A stretch of DNA of 64,000 nucleotides from AP-15 sp963737145 (lineage in GTDB: Bacteria > Pseudomonadota > Alphaproteobacteria > ATCC43930 > CGMCC-115725), in assembly GCA_963737145.1 (NCBI GenBank), contig CAVTRO010000002.1, positions 372,001 through 436,000 of the forward strand. Reading direction: 5' to 3'. Made by a program: the position numbers and the translations under genes. Positions 27,920 to 36,750 of this stretch are shown here, piece after piece; position 1 is the stretch's first letter; each line of letters starts with the position of its first letter. The notes under the pieces are model-generated. The model ran no database searches and was not told the origin of the DNA. It was given only the letters and a program-made list of their open reading frames with translations.

Positions 27920-28393
27920 TCAGCTCTGGCCGGCTATGTTGCGGCGCAGCCGTTCCTGACTGACGGCCGGCCAGACCTCCGGGAGCTTGTAGAACGCTTC
28001 GAACGCCGGCTTGTCCGGCGGCAACTGCAGCCACGGCAATTTGCTCCGGGTGAAAATGTGCACATCCGGCGGGACCCGTTCCGGATGATCGAGGGTCCCG
28101 ACGCGCACGAGCAATGTATCGCCGGGTGCGGCGTGGTATTTGCTCCACAGCCGGGTCATGCAATCGCCGCAGAAAAATACCTCGTGAGACTTGCCGCTCC
28201 CCGCGCGCAGGATGAATGATTTCGGCGCGTTGTGATCGGTTTCGACGCAGTTCTTCTCGATCCACATATTGAGCACGAACGCACTGCCGGTCATCTTCTG
28301 GCAATCCCGGCAATGACAGGCGTGCACGATCAATGGCGCCGCCATCAATCGGTACCGCACCGCGCCGCAGACGCATCCTCCTTCCAGATCCAT
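27920..28393 (-). CDS. GFA family zinc-binding protein
   Basis: A 157-residue member of the glutathione-dependent formaldehyde-activating (GFA/CENP-V) family. The zinc ligands are visible: GGCVCGAVRY at the start, CHCRDCQ at about residue 30, and FCGDCMTRLW near residue 75. Despite the family name, many members do not act on formaldehyde. The ATG at 28393 has AGGAG six bases upstream; another ATG (28399) overlaps that site, so 28393 is preferred. It is convergent with the 25750 gene. Confidence 0.87.
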   Translation of the reverse strand: MDLEGGCVCGAVRYRLMAAPLIVHACHCRDCQKMTGSAFVLNMWIEKNCVETDHNAPKSFILRAGSGKSHEVFFCGDCMTRLWSKYHAAPGDTLLVRVGTLDHPERVPPDVHIFTRSKLPWLQLPPDKPAFEAFYKLPEVWPAVSQERLRRNIAGQS

Positions 28394-28427
28394 TGACATC
28401 TCCTGCGTCACTATGAAGTCACCTCGG

Positions 28428-28730
28428 TCAGGGCCACACGGTCGGAATGGTCTGCCGCCAACGAACGTCGATATTATGCCAGTCGACAAGATCGACCTTG
28501 TAAGGCAGGTCGCTGTCGCTGAAAGCCTCGGACAGTCCGGCGATTTCATCGAGCGTCAATGGCCGCCCGGCATCGATCGCCAGGTCGAGATCGGAATAAC
28601 GCCTTGCCCGGCCAGTTGCCCGCGAGCCAAACACCCAGATTTTTGTGCTCGGCGGCAAATTCGCACGAAGGATATTCAGCACCAGCTGCCTGTGCTCTGC
28701 AGGCAAGGCGATGTTCGCGGGTGGGGTCAT
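28428..28730 (-). CDS. MntA-type minimal nucleotidyltransferase (antitoxin)
   Basis: A 100-residue nucleotidyltransferase-fold protein with the motif GSRATGRARRYSDLDLAI, that is GS followed by DxD, as in the MNT/HepT toxin-antitoxin group. Characterised relatives neutralise the HepT RNase by adding AMP to its active site. It starts within the last codons of the upstream partner (ATGA overlap at 28727-28730), as in known pairs. Confidence 0.85.
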   Translation of the reverse strand: MTPPANIALPAEHRQLVLNILRANLPPSTKIWVFGSRATGRARRYSDLDLAIDAGRPLTLDEIAGLSEAFSDSDLPYKVDLVDWHNIDVRWRQTIPTVWP

Positions 28731-29053
28731 GCGAGCCGCCGTTGCAGTTCAGCGTAGAGATGCTCGGCTTCTTGCAGAAACTCCGGGATCACCGAAGCGA
28801 CCTGCGACGCCACCTTGGCATCGTAGGTATGGATCGTGCGGGCGCGCATCTCGCGAAAGCGCCGCCAAACCGGCCAATCGCCGCGTAACAAGCCCTGAGC
28901 ATTCGCGGTCCGGGCCAAATCGGCAAAAGGCATTCGATCGATGTCGTCGGGGGAAGCCGCGGTTTCCCTGAGATACCGTCTGAGCATCTTGTGGCTGAGT
29001 TCGTAGGTGAACTCGAAGCGCCGGATCAGCCCGCCGCCGCATGGCCTCGCCAA
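28727..29053 (-). CDS. HepT-like (HI0074 family) toxin partner, N-terminus rearranged
   Basis: An all-alpha nucleotidyltransferase-substrate-binding protein. The typical RRFEFTYELSHKMLRRYL helix and the HepT RNase-like motif (RARTIHTYD, compare Rx4HxY) are present. The normal N-terminus is missing in this frame: a clean MNLDTTSLGEAM, the usual opening of the family, lies at 29040-29075 in another frame. About 20 residues between the two are absent. Either a deletion with frameshift has damaged the toxin, or it now starts at the TTG at 29053. Overlaps the antitoxin gene by four bases. Confidence 0.7.
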   Translation of the reverse strand: MARPCGGGLIRRFEFTYELSHKMLRRYLRETAASPDDIDRMPFADLARTANAQGLLRGDWPVWRRFREMRARTIHTYDAKVASQVASVIPEFLQEAEHLYAELQRRLA

Positions 29054-29171
29054 GCGAGGTGGTGTCGAGGTTCATCGCCGTTCAGCCTCGAAATGGGAAC
29101 CTCAATCTCTTTGATCATGCTGGCTCCGCGTCACGAATATACCACGGAAATCGCCCGTCCGTTGGTCTCGC

Positions 29172-29246
29172 GGCGGCTTCTTCGAGCCTATGGTGCTGAG
29201 CGATGTGACGGCCGACATGGTCATCACCAAGGAAGAGACTTTCGGC
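29172..29246 (+). pseudogene. Aldehyde dehydrogenase fragment
   Basis: Twenty-five codons encode GGFFEPMVLSDVT followed by TADMVITKEETFG. This matches the conserved C-terminal segment of succinate-semialdehyde-type aldehyde dehydrogenases around the ExFGP motif. Nothing on either side continues the enzyme. A short relic in a decayed stretch. Confidence 0.6.
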
Positions 29247-29417
29247 CGGGGTCGCGCCGCAGATGGGAGCGAATTATCGCAGGCCTGCATTTGATGGAAC
29301 GGAACTGCGGCTGTCCTCTGTTCGTGAGGCGGTCGCAGTCCTTGGTGGGCGCAGCCGTCTGATAATCGGCGGGTGTCACCCCCGCTGATCGCCCGAGACG
29401 AGCGGCGGAGGATCGCA

Positions 29418-29921
29418 GTGAAGTCGCAGAAGCCGCTCGCATCATCACCGCGCAAATAGCCATGGTGCCGATGTCCATACTGGTCGGAAACAAGGCGGAC
29501 GAGTGGGACGCAAGCCGATCTTTCTCGCTGTCTTCGCCGTACTGCCGATACGCGGCGTGCTTTATACGCTGACCCAGAACCCATACGCTCTCGTATCGAT
29601 ACAGGTGCTGGACGGGATCGTCGCCGGGATGTTCGGCGCGCTGTTCTTTATCGTCATCGCCGATCTCACGCGGGGAACGGGCCGATATAATCTTGCTCAA
29701 GGCGCCGCATCGGCATCCTGGGGACTTGGCGCCGCGCTCAGCAATTCGGTAGCAGCGTTATTGTCGACAAGGCCGGGTTCTCGGCGGCATTTGTGTTCTT
29801 GGCCGGCTGCGCGCTCGCCGCCTTCCTGCTCCTGTGGATTGCAATGCCGAAGACCGGTGCCTCCAAAACGACGCCCGGAGTGGATTGGAACCACCCGAAG
29901 GCCCCGGCGCTCGCTGACTGA
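29418..29921 (+). pseudogene. MFS transporter C-terminal fragment with frameshifts
   Basis: Reading across three frames restores the last third of a major-facilitator transporter: IITAQIAMVPMSILVGNKADEW, then GRKPIFLAVFAVLPIRGVLY, then after about 29760 FSAAFVFLAGCALAAFLLLW and a stop at 29921. At least two single-base shifts break it (near 29497 and 29757), and the N-terminal half is gone. The relic ends three bases before the next transporter gene. Confidence 0.75.
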
Positions 29922-29924
29922 GAT

Positions 29925-31163
29925 ATGGCACGGTTGCTCAGCCTGGTCCCCGACGCTGCCGCGATCGCCATTTTCGCGCTGACCTACCTGGTCGTCGCGA
30001 TCGGGCGGCTGCCCGGTTTTCGGCTCGACCGGGCGGGCGCCGCGCTGGTCGGGGCGAGCCTGATGGTGGCGGTCGGCGCTCTGCCGCTCGCGGAAACGCC
30101 AAAGGCGATCGACTTCGATACGATCATCCTGCTGTTGGGCGTCATGATCGTCGTCGCCAATCTGCGGCTTTCGGGATTTTTTTATATTGTCAATGGCTGG
30201 GTCGTCACCCGCGCGCGATACCCGATCGTGCTGCTTGCCTCGATCGTTTTGGTCTCAGGAGTCCTTTCGGCCTTTCTGGTGAACGATACGGTTTGCCTGG
30301 TCCTGACGCCGCTCGTCCTCGATCTCGTGACCCGTTTACGGCGTAACCCGGTCCCTTACTTGCTGGCGATTGCGATGGCATCGAATGTCGGCAGCACGGC
30401 GACGATCACCGGGAACCCGCAAAACATGATCATCGGCAGCCTGTCGCATATCCCCTATGGCGCTTTCGCCGCCGCGCTGTCTCCAATTGCCGGGATTGGG
30501 CTGGTGCTGACTGTAGTGCTGATCGCGCTCGTCTATCGCTCCGAATTCTGGACGCGCCTGCGGCTCCGGGGCGAACTCGGGCCGGCGCACACGAACTGGC
30601 CGATCATCGTCAAGTCGGTCGCGGTCTCGCTCGCCATGATAGCGGCTTTTTTTGCGGGCATTCCGCCTGCCGAAGCCGCGATCGTCGCCGGCGCCGTTCT
30701 CTTACTCACCCGGCGCATCAAATCCGAGAAGGTCTATGCCGAAATCGACTGGACTTTGCTCTTGATGTTCGCGGGCCTGTTCATCGTCGTCGCCGGGCTC
30801 GAACACAGCGTGCTTTCGCCTGAGGTCATCCGCGGAATCGGCCGTCTGCAGCTCGACCGCGTTCCAGTTCTGAGCGTAATTACTGCGATCCTTTCAAACA
30901 TCGTCAGCAATGTCCCGGCAGTGCTCGTGCTGAAGCCGTTTGTCGCGCAACTGCAGTACCAGCAGCAGGCTTGGCTCACTGTCGCAATGGCCTCGACCCT
31001 CGCTGGTAATTTTACCCTGGTCGGCTCGGTGGCCAATCTGATCGTGGTTCAGCGGGCAAGAGCGCAAAATTTGGAAATCGGGTTTTGGGAGTACTTCAAG
31101 GTCGGCACGCCGCTTACGGTGCTGACAATCGGTATCGGGGTGCTCTGGCTTGAATTTGGGTGA
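29925..31163 (+). CDS. ArsB/NhaD-type (ion transporter superfamily) anion permease
   Basis: A 412-residue integral membrane protein with about eleven helices. The signature SNVGSTATITGNPQNMIIG (about residues 145-163) is typical of the SLC13/ArsB/NhaD superfamily, and a second similar hairpin motif occurs near the C-terminus (TLAGNFTLVGSVANLIV). The two inverted halves agree with the elevator-transporter fold. The substrate may be arsenite, sodium or a dicarboxylate; no ars gene is nearby. It is intact despite lying among relics. It ends eight bases from a convergent gene. Confidence 0.85.
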   Translation: MARLLSLVPDAAAIAIFALTYLVVAIGRLPGFRLDRAGAALVGASLMVAVGALPLAETPKAIDFDTIILLLGVMIVVANLRLSGFFYIVNGWVVTRARYPIVLLASIVLVSGVLSAFLVNDTVCLVLTPLVLDLVTRLRRNPVPYLLAIAMASNVGSTATITGNPQNMIIGSLSHIPYGAFAAALSPIAGIGLVLTVVLIALVYRSEFWTRLRLRGELGPAHTNWPIIVKSVAVSLAMIAAFFAGIPPAEAAIVAGAVLLLTRRIKSEKVYAEIDWTLLLMFAGLFIVVAGLEHSVLSPEVIRGIGRLQLDRVPVLSVITAILSNIVSNVPAVLVLKPFVAQLQYQQQAWLTVAMASTLAGNFTLVGSVANLIVVQRARAQNLEIGFWEYFKVGTPLTVLTIGIGVLWLEFG

Positions 31164-31171
31164 GAACAACG

Positions 31172-31990
31172 CTATGGCGTCGATGACCTGCAGCCAGAGG
31201 CCAATCGGCGCCAGGCGCGCGCCGCGGTTGCGATCACGGCCAGCGAGGCCGAACTGCCGTCGCTTTCGCCTTTTTCGAAATCGCCCTCGATGACCGCCAT
31301 CTGGTTGGTAACATGCGCGAAACACAGGACCGGCTTCCGGCGCGCAATGGCGAAGGCGTAGAGACCGGCCGCCTCCATCTCGACCGCGAGAATATTGCGC
31401 CGCCGGCAGCGCTCGATGGCGGCGGCAGTCTCGCGGAACGGCGCATCGGTCGTCCAGCTGGCGCCGCGGTGCATCGGCTGGCGCGCGGCCGCAAACGCCT
31501 TCATCGCAGCTTCGACCAACCCCTCCTCGGCCTCGGCGAACTCCGCGGGCGGGAGGTAATGGTAACTCGTGCCCTCGTCGCGCAGCGCGCGGTCGATCAA
31601 GATGAAATAGGGCGGCGACCCCTGCTCGACGATCTGTCCGGCCGAGGTCATGCTGATCAGCAGCCGGCAGCCCGAAGCAAACAGCTGCTCCGCCAGCAAC
31701 ACGGCAAAGGAGGCACCCACCGCGCAGCCGATGATGCCGAAATGCTCGCCCCCGTGCTCAAATTCATGGAGGTCGGTGTGGTAACACGCCCAGCTGGCCG
31801 AGCGGCGGCTCCGGCCGCTCTTGGCGAGCACCCGGACGATATCGCCGTCCGGGTCGAGCAAACAGACTTCGGGCACCGCCGTTATCGGCAAACCCTTCTG
31901 CCGCCGCGCCTCCCGCAGCAGATTTTCGGGCTCGAACACCGACGGCGCGGCAAAGTCCTTCCCGGCCAGGATCGGCGGTGGGTTTGACAA
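31172..31990 (-). CDS. Nucleoside phosphorylase (PNP/UDP family)
   Basis: Phosphorylase superfamily protein, likely cleaving a purine or pyrimidine nucleoside to base and ribose phosphate. Seen: a phosphate/glycine segment GIIGCAVGASFAVLLAEQL, a SMTSAGQI strand, and the nucleoside-binding VEMEAAGLYAFA motif near the C-terminus. No ATG or GTG precedes the conserved region. A TTG at 31990 gives 272 residues, the usual size, and one at 32068 gives 298. Start is uncertain and there is no clear ribosome site. Convergent with the permease gene. Confidence 0.8.
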   Translation of the reverse strand: MSNPPPILAGKDFAAPSVFEPENLLREARRQKGLPITAVPEVCLLDPDGDIVRVLAKSGRSRRSASWACYHTDLHEFEHGGEHFGIIGCAVGASFAVLLAEQLFASGCRLLISMTSAGQIVEQGSPPYFILIDRALRDEGTSYHYLPPAEFAEAEEGLVEAAMKAFAAARQPMHRGASWTTDAPFRETAAAIERCRRRNILAVEMEAAGLYAFAIARRKPVLCFAHVTNQMAVIEGDFEKGESDGSSASLAVIATAARAWRRLASGCRSSTP

Positions 31991-32126
31991 TTTCGGCGTT
32001 ACCCTAATTAACTGCGACTCTGGAGGTGAGGGCCGGTTTAGGTATCTCGGCCAACCATTTGCGGTCAAGCGCAGGGGCGCGCTCGAAAGAAGTTGAGGCG
32101 CAATCGCGGAGAATGGAGATGGGGCC

Positions 32127-32312
32127 GTGTGGGATTTCCGTATCGGCGGGTATCAGGTACTCGACAAATACCTGAAATCGCGCAAGGGGCGCACGCTGTC
32201 GCTTGATGAGATCAATCATATCGCGGCAGTTGCCGACAGCCTCGCCTTCACGATTGATCAGATGGCGCGGATCGATGAGGCGTATCGCTCAGCATTTCCT
32301 GACCAGAATTGA
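32127..32312 (+). pseudogene. C-terminal fragment of a type ISP restriction-modification enzyme
   Basis: Sixty-one codons from a GTG encode VWDFRIGGYQVLDKYLK then RKGRTLSLDEINHIAAV, which is the extreme C-terminal specificity-domain ending of Type ISP restriction-modification proteins. The rest of that very large enzyme (nuclease, helicase, methylase) is absent. A translated stub is possible, but it is best read as the trace of a lost defence island. Confidence 0.65.
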
Positions 32313-32384
32313 CGCTACATCTGGTACTCCCGATGCCAAGCGCTCATAATATTTGTACGGAGTTCGGTATCGGATGGAAAAAGC

Positions 32385-32672
32385 ATGGCGCGGGGCGGGC
32401 AAGGTTACCTTTTTCAAGCGGAGGAGCAGCCCGATCTGTTCGGCGATTCGCGCCCGCCGCCCTATCGCCCCGATCCTGATAAGGTGCGTGTGCGACTACA
32501 CAAGATCCTCGCCGAAGCCCGGGGGGCGCAACGATTGCCGTGGGAGCCAACGCGTGTATCGCTATACCGCAGGATCTTCCCGCAGATGACGCTGTTCCTT
32601 CCGGAAAACGAAGGCGCGCAACTGCGCTTCGAGTTCGAGGCCGAGTTAGTACGGCTGGAGGAGGCGGCCTGA
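32385..32672 (+). CDS. Conserved hypothetical protein
   Basis: A 95-residue soluble, charged protein with LPWEPTRVSLYRRIFPQMT and LRFEFEAELVRLE segments. It resembles small hypothetical proteins common in rhizobia and their relatives, of unknown function. The frame is intact and ends with the usual acidic helix. It follows the ISP fragment by 72 bases, so the two may be parts of one lost island. No other clue to function. Confidence 0.55.
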   Translation: MARGGQGYLFQAEEQPDLFGDSRPPPYRPDPDKVRVRLHKILAEARGAQRLPWEPTRVSLYRRIFPQMTLFLPENEGAQLRFEFEAELVRLEEAA

Positions 32673-32780
32673 CGCCCGCGCCGGCCTAAAAACCCTTTTT
32701 TTGCGAAGCGCGGCTTCTGAGTTTCCGATTATCAGCAAGGCCACGGCCGCCCAAACCTTCTCGGGGCTGGGCGCGGAACG

Positions 32781-33185
32781 CTACGGGACCGAAAGAAGCT
32801 CGAAGCCCGGCAGCCGCAGCGCCCTCCGATCAAAGCTCACGGTTGCAGAACAGCCGGCCCTGGCGCCGAGCGCGGCGATCAGAGCGTCGGCGAAGGAGCC
32901 GCGCCCTTCCCTGAGCGCTACCGTCGCGGTGAAGATTTCCTGCTCGCTTTCAACGACCAGCACATCGGTCTGCAGCGTGCGCTCGATCGCTCGGGCGATT
33001 TCCACGCCGGAAAGCCCGTAGACGTGATCGAGAACCCAGGCCGTCTCGGTCATGGCAACGATGCTTATGAAGCCGGGATTTCTCTCGGTAAGCCGCCGCT
33101 CGATCAAATCCGTCGCAATATTCGATTGGATCCGGTCATCCTGCGCCATGTAGCGGACGAGAACATTGGTATCGAGCCCGATCAT
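32781..33185 (-). CDS. VapC-type PIN-domain toxin
   Basis: A 134-residue PIN-domain ribonuclease. The acidic residues are visible: LDTNVLVRY at the N-terminus, the glutamate in AMTETAWVL near residue 48, and GSFADALIAALG near residue 98, with SFDRRAL at the end. VapC toxins cut specific tRNAs or rRNA when the antitoxin is degraded. The start overlaps the antitoxin stop by four bases. The pair looks intact. Confidence 0.9.
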   Translation of the reverse strand: MIGLDTNVLVRYMAQDDRIQSNIATDLIERRLTERNPGFISIVAMTETAWVLDHVYGLSGVEIARAIERTLQTDVLVVESEQEIFTATVALREGRGSFADALIAALGARAGCSATVSFDRRALRLPGFELLSVP

Positions 33186-33436
33186 CGACGCTTTCGACGC
33201 CTCAGTTGATCGGCTGCACCTGTCGCAGCGGCCTCGTCCATCGCCGCGATCGATACCGGCCGCCGGAGGCGCTTGACGATGCCGCGCAGAGCGGATGGGG
33301 GCAGCTTGGGCAAAAGAACCACCGTGCCGTCGGGGTGGACAAAAAATTTGACCCGATCCCCGGGTTTTAATTGCAGATGGTCTCGAATGGCCTTGGGGAT
33401 CGTCGCCTGCCCCTTACTGGTGAGCGCCGATTCCAT
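33182..33436 (-). CDS. AbrB/VapB-type antitoxin
   Basis: An 84-residue antitoxin with the swapped-hairpin AbrB domain (ALTSKGQATIPKAIRDHLQLKPGDRV) and a basic C-terminal toxin-binding tail. It is the first gene of the pair with the PIN toxin. Upstream lies TTACATTCGTAA (about 33459-33470), an inverted repeat with TTAC/GTAA arms that could be the operator through which the complex represses itself; this is inferred from position only. Confidence 0.9.
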   Translation of the reverse strand: MESALTSKGQATIPKAIRDHLQLKPGDRVKFFVHPDGTVVLLPKLPPSALRGIVKRLRRPVSIAAMDEAAATGAADQLRRRKRR

Positions 33437-33608
33437 CTGCGCGACCCCATTACTTTTTTACGAATGTAAGACCTTCACGCAGCACAATCAAGCTGCTCTG
33501 GCTGCAGCTTTCGAGCCGGCGGGCCGATCATCGTTTGCTCCGTTTGCGGTTCGCGATCATCATCGCGCCGGGTAATCTGCGCCCGTGTCGCGGCGAAAGG
33601 AGAAGTGG

Positions 33609-34487
33609 ATGATGAAAGCTGGTGTGGTTTATCCGCAGACCGAACTTGGCGGCGATACAGGGGCGGTCAAGGCGTTTGCCCAGGCGGCCGAAGATTTGGG
33701 TTACGACCATATTGTGATCTATGACCATGTCCTCGGCGCCGTTCATGCCGGCAGAGAACCGAAGTTGACCGGCCCTTATAAAGAAACCGATCCGTTTCAC
33801 GAGCCGCTGGTCACCTACGCTTACCTCGCCGGCGTCACCAAGAAGCTCGAATTGGTAACGGGCGTGATCATCCTGCCGCAGCGACAGACTGCCCTTTTCG
33901 CCAAACAGGCCGCGGATGTCGACCTGTTCTCAGAGGGCCGGCTTCGGCTGGGGGTCGGGGTCGGCTGGAACTGGGTGGAATACGACGGTCTCGAAATGTC
34001 CCGGCATTTTCGCCGCCGCGGCAAACGGCAGGAGCAGCAGATCGCCTTGATCCGCAAGCTGTGGCAGGAGCCGGTGGTCGAATATGAAGACTCCGACCAC
34101 AGGATCGACAGAGCCGGGATCTGGCCGCGGCCGAAACGGAGGATCCCGATCTGGCTGGGAGGTTTCAGCGAGGCCGCGTTCGACCGGGCGGCCAGGATCG
34201 GCGACGGATTCCTGTTTTCAGGCCGGACTCAAACCGAGGCGGTTCAAATCAAGGCTGGGATCGTGGCCAAGCTGCGCGAGCTTGGAAGGGATGCCGATGC
34301 ATTCGGCTTCGAGTCGATCCAGCAATACAGTCGCGGAGACAACCAATGGCCCGGCGATATTGCGGCGTGGCGCAAGGCCGGGGGGAGCCACATATCCGTC
34401 GTGACAATGGGCGCGAACCTCACCACGGTGAACGGCCACATCGACGCCATCAAGCGTTGGCGTGACGTCTACAACTCGGTCCGTTAG
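33609..34487 (+). CDS. LLM class F420-dependent oxidoreductase
   Basis: A luciferase-like TIM-barrel flavin/F420 enzyme of 292 residues. Conserved features include HIVIYDHVLG near the N-terminus, the GVIILPQRQTALFAKQAADVD strand-helix, and GVGVGWNWVEYD with the GKRQEEQ-type helix after it. The ATG at 33609 follows AAAGGAG by six bases; a GTG 24 bases upstream is less likely. Substrate unknown. A fragment of a second LLM gene lies at 36751-37031. Confidence 0.85.
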   Translation: MMKAGVVYPQTELGGDTGAVKAFAQAAEDLGYDHIVIYDHVLGAVHAGREPKLTGPYKETDPFHEPLVTYAYLAGVTKKLELVTGVIILPQRQTALFAKQAADVDLFSEGRLRLGVGVGWNWVEYDGLEMSRHFRRRGKRQEQQIALIRKLWQEPVVEYEDSDHRIDRAGIWPRPKRRIPIWLGGFSEAAFDRAARIGDGFLFSGRTQTEAVQIKAGIVAKLRELGRDADAFGFESIQQYSRGDNQWPGDIAAWRKAGGSHISVVTMGANLTTVNGHIDAIKRWRDVYNSVR

Positions 34488-34636
34488 AACTCTGCAACGC
34501 CGTACTCAGGATCTGCGCGGGAGGGCGTCGTAGTGAGCGGGCGCGCTGAGCAGCCTGAGGGCAATCGATTGCGCCGCCGACGCGCCCTAAACCCGGGTGG
34601 TCCTGAGCTAACGCCGACCTGTGCCCCGGCTTCTGC

Positions 34637-35456
34637 TCAGTAATATACTGACCGTCCAGCCCCGCCACTTGCCGACAGCAGCTCGCCGGAGACTGCCCAT
34701 GCCTTTTCCGAGGCCAGGAAGACTGCGACGAACGCGACCTCCGAAGCGTCCACCATGCGGCAGATGGCATTGCCTCGCGGCGAGTCTGGAGCGAAGTCCC
34801 GTCGCTCCGCTTCTTCCGGGGATACGCCCAGCTGGGCGGCGCGGGCGGCGAACAGGCTAGGCGTGCGCTCCGTACGAGTTCGTGCCGGGATGGATGCAAT
34901 TGACGGTGATTCCATGACGGCCCAGCTGGACCGCCAGTGTCTTCGTCATGTGCACCAGGCCCGCATTACGGGCGCCGCCGCTGAGATTGCCGGCGTTGCG
35001 GGCGTTACCGCCGCTGATGTTGATGATGCGGCCCCAGCCCACCGTCTTCATAAAAGGGATGATTGCGCGGGAGCAGCGCAGCGCTCCCACATACTTCACG
35101 TTGAAATCCTCTATCAAATCCTCGTCAACGACGGTTTCGATCGGGCCGGTCGCGCTGGCCGAGCCCCCCGGGTGGGACCCGCTGTTGACCAAGATATGCA
35201 GGCCGCCAAGTTGCCGCGCCGCCTCGGCGACGATGCGGTCCACCTGCTCCTTGCTGGTGACATCGGCTGCAAGAGCAAGAATGCGCCGGTTGGTCTCGGC
35301 CGCCAGCTCCTGCGCCGTCGCCCCCAGATCCGCCTCGTTCCGGGCCACGATCGCCACATCAACTCCTTCGCGAGCCAATTCCCGCGCGATGGCTTTGCCA
35401 ATGCCCCGACTGCCGCCGGTCACGATCGCATGCTTATCGTGCAATCCGAAGTTCAT
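34637..35456 (-). pseudogene. Short-chain dehydrogenase with frameshift
   Basis: The first 199 codons (from ATG 35456) encode a normal SDR: TGGSRGIG, a Ser in INISGGN, and an intact C-terminal approach up to NCIHPGT. There the frame closes (stop at 34857). The remainder, from RTERTPSLFAARA to GELLSASGG, continues in another frame down to about 34637. One inserted base near 34878 explains both. The YxxxK is replaced by NAGLVHMTK. A sequencing error would restore a complete SDR of about 270 residues. Confidence 0.8.
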
Positions 35457-35630
35457 GCCATTCTCTCCCTGCGTGACCGCGATATTGTTGGCCCACTACT
35501 CATTGTTCCTTCTGCGGGAACCCGGTGCAAGGCTTGCGAAATGGTGCATCGAACTGGACCACAATCCTGCGGCAGAGCTGCCGCCCGAGCATAGGGGGGT
35601 GCTACCCCTGCGCCGGCCGGGGAAAGGGGT

Positions 35631-35798
35631 ATTACGGTGACGGTTTACTCGGCGTTGCACAGCGGGCGCAACGCGGCGCCGGGGCGATAGGCCGGCGATA
35701 GAGGCCGTAGTCCTCGAAAGACACGAGCTTGCGCCGATTGCCTCGGTGGGCGACAGGGTGGGGCAAGTCTGCGCAACCTTGTAAACTGTCACCGTAAT
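35631..35798. mobile_element. MITE-like element with 18-bp inverted repeats
   Basis: ATTACGGTGACGGTTTAC at 35631-35648 is matched, with one mismatch, by its reverse complement GTAAACTGTCACCGTAAT at 35781-35798. The 132 bases between have no intact gene; on the minus strand they read as a short relic (KLVSFEDYGLYRRP). The size and ends suggest a non-autonomous or deleted transposable element. Similar GGTGACAGTTTAC ends are known to flank transposase genes in other bacteria, which I recall only in general terms. Confidence 0.7.
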
Positions 35799-35814
35799 CG
35801 CGCAGACACAACCG

Positions 35815-35896
35815 TCATTCCCGCGAAAGCGGGAATCCATGGGCCGGGATCCGAGTGCAAGCCCTGGACCCCCGCTTTCGCGGGGGTGACGACAAG
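35815..35896. repeat. Paired REP-like palindromes
   Basis: Two facing palindromic units: TCCCGCGAAAGCGGGAATCC (about 35818-35837) and GGACCCCCGCTTTCGCGGG followed by GGTGACGA (about 35868-35894). Together they can fold into a long hairpin. This is the dispersed repeat common in GC-rich Proteobacteria, located just downstream (3') of the VOC gene. Shorter relatives interrupt the transposase at 38575-39831. Confidence 0.85.
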
Positions 35897-35950
35897 GGGT
35901 TGGTGGTCTTGATTTCGGTTTTCTTTTGTCGCGCGATGAGGTCGAGCAGC

Positions 35951-36316
35951 TTACCGGGCAACCGCGACGATCTTGTGGCCATCGGGGTCACGAAGGTAGG
36001 CGAGGTAAGCGCCATTTGGGCGCTTGCCAGGCGGATCCTCGATCGACGTGCCGCCATTCGCAACGCCGGCCTTGTGCCACGCTTCGGCTTGCGCTGCATC
36101 CTTCATGACAAAGCCGATAGTCCCGCCATTGGCGTTGCTGGCCGGCTTGCCATCGATGGGCTTGGTGACCATGAAACGGCTGCCATTGTGGGAATAGGCC
36201 AGTCGACCTCTCGCGTCCTCTGTCGCAGGTTGAGCGCCCATTGCGGTGAAGAGGGCGTCGTAGAATTTCTTTGACCGGGCGATGTCGTTGCTGCCGATCA
36301 TGATGTGGCTGAACAT
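35951..36316 (-). CDS. VOC family (glyoxalase-like) protein
   Basis: A 121-residue vicinal-oxygen-chelate protein, one betaalphabetabetabeta pair. MFSHIMIGSNDIARSKKFYD is the standard start, and the metal-ligand positions are H4 and the late E/D region (LRDPDGHKIVAV). The ATG at 36316 has GGGGAG about seven bases upstream; the longer open frame has no support. Substrate cannot be deduced. Confidence 0.87.
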   Translation of the reverse strand: MFSHIMIGSNDIARSKKFYDALFTAMGAQPATEDARGRLAYSHNGSRFMVTKPIDGKPASNANGGTIGFVMKDAAQAEAWHKAGVANGGTSIEDPPGKRPNGAYLAYLRDPDGHKIVAVAR

Positions 36317-36750
36317 TTCGTTTCTCCCCATGAGCATTGCACGCTCGGCGCCTCCGCCGGCAAGCGGAAGCGGCCCGCGAGCCGGACAGTATAACGGGCC
36401 GACGATCGGCAGAAGAGCAAAAATTTTTACACTCCATCGGCGAATATCCCGAATTGGCTCGACTTCTCTTTGACGTTCTCCGCGGGCCGTCCTTTTCGGC
36501 AGAAGAGTTGCCCTTGCCCGCCACTGCCGAACGATGGCCTCTACCGCGCCGGCCTGACGAGCGCCGGGCCCGGCTTGTTTGAGGGTTTGACATGCTCCAC
36601 TCGCAATAACTCCCTCACGCCAAGTGCTCAGAACGATTACCTGCAACTCCCCCTCCCGTGAGGTACTAATACCAGCTACATTCTCGCGCAATTCATCTAA
36701 ACAGCGCGTCGGCCTAGCCGAACCCTAACCCCAATCCAAGCACTTCTAGC
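36317..36750. other. Gap without recognisable gene
   Basis: 434 bases between the VOC gene and the LLM fragment. No frame shows a family match or a convincing start with a ribosome site. Base composition is more AT-rich than the flanks from 36415 to 36450. I see nothing further in it. Confidence 0.5.
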
